A DNA stretch of 48,843 bases from Methylobacterium sp. WSM2598 (GTDB lineage: Bacteria > Pseudomonadota > Alphaproteobacteria > Rhizobiales > Beijerinckiaceae): assembly GCF_000379105.1 (NCBI RefSeq), contig NZ_KB900609.1, forward strand, positions 1,527,042 to 1,575,884, given 5' to 3'. The position numbers were made by a program, and so were the translations under genes. The number at the start of each line of letters is the position of its first letter. Position 1 is the first letter of the stretch. The notes beneath the pieces were generated by a model. The model did not search any database and was not told the origin of the DNA. It worked only from the letters and a program-made list of their open reading frames with translations. This document shows positions 42,973 to 48,843 of the stretch, one piece after another.

Positions 42973-43320
42973 TCAGCCCTCCAGGTCCGCGGGGAAACGG
43001 TGGCGCCCGTCCGGTCCGAGCCGGAGCGGCACCGCGGAGCGGACCGCCGCGAGCGGCAGCGGCCCGTAGAGGTGCGGGAACAGGGCGCCGCCCCGGGAGG
43101 GCTCGTAGCGCAGGGCCTCGCCGAGATCCTCCGCCGCGACCGCGACGAGGACGAGGTCATCCTGGCCGGCGAAATGCCGGGCGGCGGTCTCGGCGACCTG
43201 GGCGGCGGTGGAGAAGTGGATGTACCCGTCCGCGAGGTCGACCGGGGCGCCGAGGAAGCGGCCGGCGGCCTGCGCGTCCCGCCACAGCGGGGCCGGGCAG
43301 ATCTTGTAAATCATGCTCAT
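42973..43320 (-). CDS. DUF952 family protein
   Basis: A 115-aa protein that covers the DUF952 family: MIYKICPAPLWRDA, then ADGYIHFSTAAQVAETAARHFAGQDDLVLV, YEPSRGGALFPHLYGPL and a C-terminal GRHRFP. The conserved IHFS and FPHLYGPL motifs resemble an enzyme pocket related to ADP-ribosyltransferase-like folds, but no activity is known. Two close ATGs (43320 and 43314) are possible starts. It is translated just ahead of pyrD (6-nt gap) and is divergent from the regulator at 43464. Confidence 0.88.
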   Translation of the reverse strand: MSMIYKICPAPLWRDAQAAGRFLGAPVDLADGYIHFSTAAQVAETAARHFAGQDDLVLVAVAAEDLGEALRYEPSRGGALFPHLYGPLPLAAVRSAVPLRLGPDGRHRFPADLEG

Positions 43321-43463
43321 GGCTGAGGATTCCGAGGCGCCTCTCGCGCGAAACCGGATTTATTACGGGGCGGCATCCACGCGGCGTTGCCTTTCGGATG
43401 ACGCCGAGTAGTGTCGGGCGAAGCGGTCCGCAGATCTGATTGCGGGTGATAGATACTCTCCCC

Positions 43464-44093
43464 ATGCTTTCGCACGACAGGATTTGGTCAGCAATCGACC
43501 ATCTCGCGCAGCGCCACGGGCTGACCCCCTCGGGCTTGGCCAAGCGCGCGGGGCTCGATCCGACGAGCTTCAACCGCTCGAAGCGCGTCGCGCCCGACGG
43601 CCGCAGGCGCTGGCCCTCGACGGAATCCCTCGCCAAGATCCTGGCCGCGACGGGGGCCACCCTCGACGAGTTCGTGCAGCTCGTCTCGCCGCGGGCCGCC
43701 GCGGGGGCGGCCGTCGTGCCGCTGATCGGCAGCGCCGCCCTGGCGGTGGCCGGGCGGATCGGGCCGGACGGCCGCCCGACCGGGTCCGCCTGGGACGAGC
43801 TCGATTTTCCGGATCTCGGCACGCAGGATTGCTTCGCCATCGAGGTTCAGGGCAACGATCTGCGGCCTCTCTACCACGACGGCGACGTGCTTGTGGTCTG
43901 CGCCACGGCGCCGATGCGCCGCGGCGACCGGATCCTGGTGAGCCTGCGCACGGGGGCGCTGGTCGGCGCGGTGCTGCGTCGGCGCACCGCGCGGGTGGCG
44001 GACCTCGCGCCCGTGATGCCTGGCGAGGCCGCGCGCTCGATCGCGACGGCCGAGATCGCCTGGATGGCGCGGATCATGTGGGTCCGGCACTGA
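43464..44093 (+). CDS. XRE-type repressor with S24/LexA-like C-terminal domain, catalytic residues lost
   Basis: A 209-aa regulator. The N-terminal helix-turn-helix (about 8-70) includes HGLTPSGLAKRAGLDPTSFNRSKR and PSTESLAKILAATGATLDEF. The C-terminal S24-like domain (about 85-205) has CFAIEVQGNDLRPLYHDGDVLVV. In self-cleaving relatives this segment reads GDSMxP with the nucleophile Ser, but here Asp132 takes that place. The lysine region (GALVGAVLRRR) also lacks the expected Lys. So it should not autocleave and more likely acts as a ligand- or peptide-responsive repressor. The start at ATG 43464 is chosen over upstream codons because the domain begins there. It is divergent from DUF952-pyrD. 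Confidence 0.82.
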   Translation: MLSHDRIWSAIDHLAQRHGLTPSGLAKRAGLDPTSFNRSKRVAPDGRRRWPSTESLAKILAATGATLDEFVQLVSPRAAAGAAVVPLIGSAALAVAGRIGPDGRPTGSAWDELDFPDLGTQDCFAIEVQGNDLRPLYHDGDVLVVCATAPMRRGDRILVSLRTGALVGAVLRRRTARVADLAPVMPGEAARSIATAEIAWMARIMWVRH

Positions 44094-44286
44094 CCGCGGC
44101 GGAGTCCCGCCCGGCATCCTGGCTCCGCATCGTCGCCGCCGCCGACCCGGCGGCCCTCCCGGTGAAGGGGGCGGTTGTCCGCCGACCGGTTCGGCAGCAG
44201 GTCGGGCCAGGACCGCCATCGGCTGTCCGGACGGCGATGCCGAACCAGCGCGCCCGGACGAGGGCGATGGCCGCGCGGCGCCGCGA

Positions 44287-47200
44287 TCAGCCGGAGGGTT
44301 CCTCGGCCGCCGCCCGCCGGGCCTGCCACTGGGTCAGCAGCGCCCGCAGGGCGGCGGGCTTCAGCGGCTTGGTGAGCAGGTGGACGCGCTGCGCCGCGGC
44401 CGCCTCCCGCACCGGCGGCGAGCGGTCGGCGGTGAGCAGCACCGCCGGCACGTCGGCCGACAGGGCCGCCCGCAGCGAGGCGATCAGGTCGAGCCCGTTG
44501 CCCTCGTCGAGGTGGTAATCCGCCACGATCACGTCGGGGGGCGGGGCGGGGGCGAGCACCCGCCGCACCGCCTCGCCGACCGAGCCCGCCGTGCGCACGC
44601 GGCAGCCCCAGCTCGCGAGCAGGCGCGCCATGCCGTCCACGATCGCCGGCTCGTTGTCGATGGCGAGGACCGAGAGGCCCGAGAGGGCGGCGTCCGCCGG
44701 GCGGGGCGCCTCCGCGGCGGCCTCCGGGGCCGGCCGCAGGGCGGCGACCGGCACCAGGACCGAGAAGATCGAGCCGCGCCCGACCTCGGAGCGCAGGCGG
44801 ATCGGGTGACCGAGGAGCCGCGCGGTGCGCTCGACGATCGAGAGGCCGAGCCCGAGGCCGCGGGCGACCCGGGCCCCCTGTTCGAGGCGCCGGAATTCCT
44901 GGAACACCACCTTGCGCTTGGAGGCCGGGATGCCGAGCCCGGTGTCGCAGACCATGAGTTCGAGCCGCTCGCCGCGGCGGCGCGCACCGACCAGGACCCG
45001 GCCCGATTGGGTGTACTTGATGGCGTTGGAGACGAGGTTCTGGAGCAGCCGGCGCAGGAGCGGCCGGTCCGAGCGGACGCCGAGGCCGCAGGGCATCACC
45101 CGCAGCTCCAGGCCCTTCTCGCGCGCCATCGGCTCGAATTCGCGCCGGATCTGGCGCATCAGCTCGGAGACCCGGAAGGTCGAGAGCTGCGGCGTCAGGG
45201 CGCCGGTGTCGAGGCGGGAGATGTCGAGGAGCGCGGTCAGGATCTCCTCGACCGCGTCCAGCGAGGCGTCGACGTTCTCGGCGAGCGTCGGGTCGGCGGC
45301 GCGGTCGCGCTCGACCAGGGCCGCCGCGTAGAGGCGGGCCGCGTTGAGGGGCTGCAGGATGTCGTGGCTCGCGGCGGCGAGGAAGCGCGTCTTCGAGGCG
45401 TTGGCCTCCTCGGCCTCGGCCTTGGCGCGGCTCAGCGCGGCGTTGAGGCGGGTCAGCTCCTCGGTCCGCTCCCGCACCCGGCGCTCCAGCTCCTCGTTGA
45501 GGCGCTCGCGGGCCTCCTCGGCCGCGACCGCGTCGGTGACGTCCGTGTAGGTCGCGACCACGCCCCCGTTCGGCAGGGCGTTGGCCCGGATCTCGATCAC
45601 GCGCCCGCTCGGGGAGAGGCGCAGGCGCTGCGGCCCGGTCTCCTGCCGGAAGGCGGCGATGCGCTCGCGCACGAGGTCGTCCGCCTCGCGGTCGCCGTAG
45701 GCGCCCCGGGCGGCGTTGTAGCGGACGATCTCCTCCAGCGGCATGCCGGTGCGCATGATGTCGTTGGGCAGGTCGTAGAGGTCCGCGAAGGCCCGGTTCC
45801 AGGCGATCAGGGTCATGTCGCGGTCGAAGACCGTGATGCCCTGGCCCGCGTGGTCGAGGCCGTGCTGTAGGAAGTCGCGGCTGTACTGGAAGGCCGCCGA
45901 GGCGTCGTCGAGGAGGCGCAGGGCCGCCCGCGGCGAGACGTTGCGCCGCCCGAGCAGCAGCGAGAGCGCGAGCCGGGCCGAGGAGGCGCCGATCGCCGAG
46001 GCGAGCAGGTGCTCGGCGTGGCGCAATTCGCCGAGCCCCGCCACCGCGTCCGGGTGGAGGATCATCCGGCCGCGCTCGGCGAAGTAGGCGTCGAAGGCTC
46101 GCTGCGCGCGCTCCTCGCCGAGGAAGCGGGCGACGGCGGCGCGCAGCTCCCCGAAGCTCAGCGTGCCGCGGAACAGGCGCAGGGGCGGCGCGTCCTGCAC
46201 GAATTCGTGCCCGAAGGCCTCGGCCTGGAGCCGCTCGATCGCGCTCGGCGCCCGCAGCAGCGAGAAGCCCCAATACGCCAGGGCGTTGAGGCCGAGGCTC
46301 CAGAGCGTGCCGTGGACGAGGCGCGGCAGGTCGTCGAGCCCCATCAGGGCGGTGGGGCTGAGGGCCGCGATGCCGAAGGGCCCGTCCTCCAGGAAGGCGC
46401 GCGCCCAGGGGCTGGCGGATTCGCCGAGCAGGCTCGGCAGCAGCAGCGTGTAGGCCCAGACCGCGAGCCCCGCCGTCAGCCCCGCCACCGCGCCGAGGCC
46501 GGTGCCGCGCCGCCAGATCAGGCCGCCGAGGAAGGCCGGCCCGATCTGCGCCACGGCCGCGAAGGAGAGGAGGCCGATCGAGGCGAGCGCCACCTCGCCG
46601 GCCACCCGCGAATAGGCGTAGGCCGCCAGGATCACCACCACGATGGCGACCCGGCGCACCGCCAGCACGACGCCGCCGAGATTGGTCGCCCGCTGGCTCC
46701 CCGGCCGCCCGCGCAGGACCAGCGGGATGACGAGGTGGTTCGAGATCATGATCGCGACCGCGACCGATTCCACGATCACCATCGCGGTCGCGGCCGAGAG
46801 CCCGCCCACGAAGGCGATGAGCGCGATGCCGTCCGCGCGCTCGGCCAGGGGCAGGGCGAGCACCGTCATGTCGCGCATGACGCTCCCGTCCGGGAACATC
46901 ATCAGGCCGATCACCGCGAGCGGCACGACGAACAGGTTGATGAGCACGAGGTAGAGCGGGAAGGCCCAGGCGGCGCGGGTCACGTCCGCCACCGCCCGGT
47001 TCTCCACCACGGCCATGTGGAACTGGCGCGGCAGCAGCAGCACGGCGCAGGACGAGAGCAGCACCTGCACCAGCAGCGTCCAGGGGCCGGACGTGTCGGC
47101 GACCAGGGCGGCCGTCCCGCCGAGCAGGGCCCCGGGGGTGACCACCGGCGCCTCCCGCAGCACCCAGCCGACCACGAAGCCGCCGACGACCAGGAAGGCG

Positions 47201-47820
47201 AGGAGCTTCACGAGCGACTCGATCGCGATGGCGAGCGTCAGCCCGTCCTGGTGCTCGGTGGCGTCCGCGTGGCGGGTCCCGAAGGCGACCGCGAAGCCGG
47301 CGAGGACCAGGGCGGTGAACAGGCCGAGATCGCCCATCAGGCCGATCGTGCCGCCGCCGCGCCCGTCCGTGGCGTCGAGGAAGACCCGCAGCGAGGCCGC
47401 GACGGCGCGCAGCTGCAGGGCGATGTAGGGGATCGCCCCGACGATGCTGATCAGGCAGACCAGGGCGGCGATGCGCTCGCTCTTGCCGTAGCGGGCCGCG
47501 ATGAAGTCGGCGACGGAGGTCGAGTTCTGGGCCTTGGCGATCCGCACGACCCGCGCCACCAGCCGGTGCCCGAGGCCGATCACCAGCACCGGGCCGACAT
47601 AGATGGTGAGGAAGTCGAGGCCCGAATGGCTGGCGAGCCCGACCGAGCCGAAGAAGGTCCAGGAGGTGCAGTAGACCGCGAGCGACAGGGCGTAGATGGT
47701 CGGCCGCACGCGCTCGTCGCGCATCAGGCGCCGGCCGGACACGTCGCCCCAATGCGCCACCGTGAACAGGGCGCAGATGTAGGTGAGTGCGGTCAGCACC
47801 ACCGCCCAGCCCGCGATCAT
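44287..47820 (-). CDS. Hybrid sensor histidine kinase with sodium/solute symporter-like sensor domain
   Basis: A 1177-aa protein. Residues about 1-490 are a 13-helix SSS (SLC5-like) domain: TSWTFFGSVGLASHSGLDFLTIYVGP, STSVADFIAARYGKS, IVGAIPYIALQLRAVA and QIGPAFLGGLIWRR. A coiled region follows, then a PAS-7 domain (about 645-760: LDHAGQGITVFDRDMTLIAWNRAF) and a coiled coil. The kinase core has H-box FLAAASHDILQPLNAARLY (around 800), N-box NLVSNAIKYT and G-boxes DTGLGIP and GLGLGLSI. The receiver domain has phospho-acceptor Asp1101 in VADYHLDEG. The architecture resembles the CrbS/NahK group. The signal is unknown. It is convergent with the XRE gene; no separate response regulator lies beside it. 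Confidence 0.93.
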   Translation of the reverse strand: MIAGWAVVLTALTYICALFTVAHWGDVSGRRLMRDERVRPTIYALSLAVYCTSWTFFGSVGLASHSGLDFLTIYVGPVLVIGLGHRLVARVVRIAKAQNSTSVADFIAARYGKSERIAALVCLISIVGAIPYIALQLRAVAASLRVFLDATDGRGGGTIGLMGDLGLFTALVLAGFAVAFGTRHADATEHQDGLTLAIAIESLVKLLAFLVVGGFVVGWVLREAPVVTPGALLGGTAALVADTSGPWTLLVQVLLSSCAVLLLPRQFHMAVVENRAVADVTRAAWAFPLYLVLINLFVVPLAVIGLMMFPDGSVMRDMTVLALPLAERADGIALIAFVGGLSAATAMVIVESVAVAIMISNHLVIPLVLRGRPGSQRATNLGGVVLAVRRVAIVVVILAAYAYSRVAGEVALASIGLLSFAAVAQIGPAFLGGLIWRRGTGLGAVAGLTAGLAVWAYTLLLPSLLGESASPWARAFLEDGPFGIAALSPTALMGLDDLPRLVHGTLWSLGLNALAYWGFSLLRAPSAIERLQAEAFGHEFVQDAPPLRLFRGTLSFGELRAAVARFLGEERAQRAFDAYFAERGRMILHPDAVAGLGELRHAEHLLASAIGASSARLALSLLLGRRNVSPRAALRLLDDASAAFQYSRDFLQHGLDHAGQGITVFDRDMTLIAWNRAFADLYDLPNDIMRTGMPLEEIVRYNAARGAYGDREADDLVRERIAAFRQETGPQRLRLSPSGRVIEIRANALPNGGVVATYTDVTDAVAAEEARERLNEELERRVRERTEELTRLNAALSRAKAEAEEANASKTRFLAAASHDILQPLNAARLYAAALVERDRAADPTLAENVDASLDAVEEILTALLDISRLDTGALTPQLSTFRVSELMRQIRREFEPMAREKGLELRVMPCGLGVRSDRPLLRRLLQNLVSNAIKYTQSGRVLVGARRRGERLELMVCDTGLGIPASKRKVVFQEFRRLEQGARVARGLGLGLSIVERTARLLGHPIRLRSEVGRGSIFSVLVPVAALRPAPEAAAEAPRPADAALSGLSVLAIDNEPAIVDGMARLLASWGCRVRTAGSVGEAVRRVLAPAPPPDVIVADYHLDEGNGLDLIASLRAALSADVPAVLLTADRSPPVREAAAAQRVHLLTKPLKPAALRALLTQWQARRAAAEEPSG

Positions 47821-48211
47821 CCCCGCGCGTCGTCCTCAAGCGGATCGGAGCAAGCGTCCGATCGTCCGCCCCTGTGTAGGGCATAACCGGCCGGCGCGAC
47901 GACTGGAAAGGCGGGCTCGCCGGGGAGGGCGCGCTCCGCCGTCCGGTCCGGCGCGCCCGGGAGCCCCGGCGCCCGCCCGTCCCACGACGATCCGGCGCGC
48001 TCCCCGCACCGGTTCAGCGATGATTAACCACGTCGGTTCAGTGCTGATTAACCACGCGGTGTTATCGCTGATACAGCCGAAATTGGTACTTCCCGAAGCA
48101 ACGGACCATTTCACGGCGGCGCGAACGCGCATCTCGCCAGTCTATTCTGGCGCGCGCTGCGCCGTCAGCGGGCCGCATCGCTCGGGACGTGCGTCGACGA
48201 GTAGCGTATCC
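47821..48211. other. Divergent intergenic region between the sensor kinase and the last gene
   Basis: This stretch of 391 bases has no supported gene. It holds the 24-bp direct repeats at 48010-48057, inside a locally AT-richer block (48010-48120) that probably contains the promoters of both flanking genes. I recognise no RNA gene here. Confidence 0.55.
48010..48057. repeat. 24-bp direct repeat, 2 copies, in a promoter region
   Basis: Two units (48010-48033 and 48034-48057) match at 21 of 24 positions. Each contains CGGTTCAG and TGATTAACCACG. A third, degraded unit (about 48057-48076) has GTTATCGCTGAT. Spacing of about two helical turns and the AT-rich core suggest tandem regulator sites. 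Confidence 0.7.
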
Positions 48212-48843
48212 ATGGTCCAGCGCGCCTTCCCCTCCGCCGGTCCGTCCCCGCGCTGGCCCGCGCCCCGCCGCGGGCTGATCCGCTCCCTGCTGGTCGTCGG
48301 CGGGGTCGCGTGGTTCGGCTTCGCCTCCGAGGGCGTGGTGCCCTGGGCCGCCCGTCCGGCGCCGACCGCGCCCGCGCCGGCTCCCGCCGCGCCCCCCGCC
48401 CCGGTTCCGGCCGCGGTCGCCGCGCCGCCGGCCCGGGCCGCGTGGCTGTTCGACCCCACCCCCGCCCTCGATCCGGCGCGGCTCGCGTGGCAGCAGGAGC
48501 CCTCGCGCGCGGCCGCCGGCTTCGCCGGGCCGCGGGCCGAGCCGCCCGTGCAGGTCGCGGCCCTGCCCCCGCGGCCGGCCGAGGCGCCCTCGCTCGCCCC
48601 GGAGGCCCGGCTCGTCCTGCAGCCGGTGCCGCTGCCCGTGCCCCGGCCCTCCGAGTTCCGGGCGGCGCGCCCGCCCGAGACGCCGCGGCTCGCCGAGCGC
48701 CAGACGCCGCGCCGCGGCCGGGCGCAGAGCCCGGCCGCCGCCATGGCGGACACGCGCACCTTCTTCGAGAAGCTGTTCGGGGCCCCGCAGGAGCCGGCCC
48801 GCACGGCGCTCGCCTACGCGGGGGTGGACCGCGACACCATCGA
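48212..48843 (+). CDS. Membrane-anchored Pro/Ala-rich protein, possibly DUF2778 (partial, 3' end off window)
   Basis: The 210 codons in the window run from ATG 48212 to the right edge without a stop. After a basic start (MVQRAFPSAGPSPRWPAPRRG) comes one hydrophobic helix, LIRSLLVVGGVAWFGFA (about 22-38). A long Pro/Ala-rich linker (to about 190) then reaches TFFEKLFGAPQEPARTALAYA. In Rhizobiales a similar N-terminal anchor, linker and FFEKLFG/ALAYA element often precede a DUF2778 (L,D-transpeptidase-like/Tlde1-type) domain. That domain would lie beyond the window, so the family is a guess. Location would be the periplasmic face of the inner membrane. Confidence 0.55.
   Translation, partial: MVQRAFPSAGPSPRWPAPRRGLIRSLLVVGGVAWFGFASEGVVPWAARPAPTAPAPAPAAPPAPVPAAVAAPPARAAWLFDPTPALDPARLAWQQEPSRAAAGFAGPRAEPPVQVAALPPRPAEAPSLAPEARLVLQPVPLPVPRPSEFRAARPPETPRLAERQTPRRGRAQSPAAAMADTRTFFEKLFGAPQEPARTALAYAGVDRDTI

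Overview
The window reads as chromosomal DNA of a very GC-rich alphaproteobacterium, most likely Methylobacterium or a close relative. The evidence is a two-gene NAD-dependent formate dehydrogenase whose beta subunit is a NuoE-NuoF fusion of 572 aa and whose alpha subunit is 988 aa (the Methylobacterium FDH1 layout), a cbb3 oxidase set, an OxlT-type antiporter and an Omp25/31-like outer membrane protein. I saw no transposase, integrase, tRNA, rRNA or CRISPR array. Coding is dense and most genes lie in short operons.

Layout. 1-332: start of an outer membrane beta-barrel gene. 604-7331, all minus: oxyR, an AbrB-family membrane protein, ilvA, then the lgt-midA-pgeF run. 7537-9126: a small-subunit catalase divergent from oxyR. 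9334-10995, minus: an OxlT-type MFS antiporter and a small two-helix membrane protein, separated by twin palindromes. 11725-12105: a Rid-family protein. 12230-18460, minus: a fatty acid beta-oxidation set (acyl-CoA dehydrogenase, thiolase, DUF2059 protein, hydratase/dehydrogenase) with a strong AT-rich operator-like palindrome in front. 18794-23756: a molybdenum/tungsten cofactor operon with three MoeA-type proteins, one fused to a binding-protein domain, plus MobB. 23903-27404, minus: ccoNOQP. 27648-28845: a tandem universal stress protein and a small unknown gene. 29093-33809: fdh1B-fdh1A. 34107-38320: a galactarate/talarate operon with two unrelated dehydratases and an ACS-family transporter. 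38498-43320: FlaG-like protein, HSL-type esterase, DUF6460-like membrane protein, MATE exporter, pyrD and a DUF952 protein. 43464-47820: an XRE/S24-like regulator and an SSS-type sensor histidine kinase. 48212-end: start of a membrane-anchored, Pro/Ala-rich protein, possibly DUF2778.

How the genes work together. The MoeA/MobB block probably serves the metal-pterin formate dehydrogenase 5 kb downstream; this is inferred from proximity and family. Formate dehydrogenase makes NADH, and the cbb3 oxidase handles respiration at low oxygen. A perfect FNR/FixK box lies between ccoN and the stress gene. An OxyR-type half site overlaps the oxyR start codon beside the catalase.

The most unusual feature is a scatter of about twelve short tandem repeats, most with 14-18 bp units. 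Those inside genes have units divisible by three. Several of the non-coding ones sit at or over ribosome binding sites. The longest, seven 15-bp units, lies inside the MoeA-binding-protein fusion.
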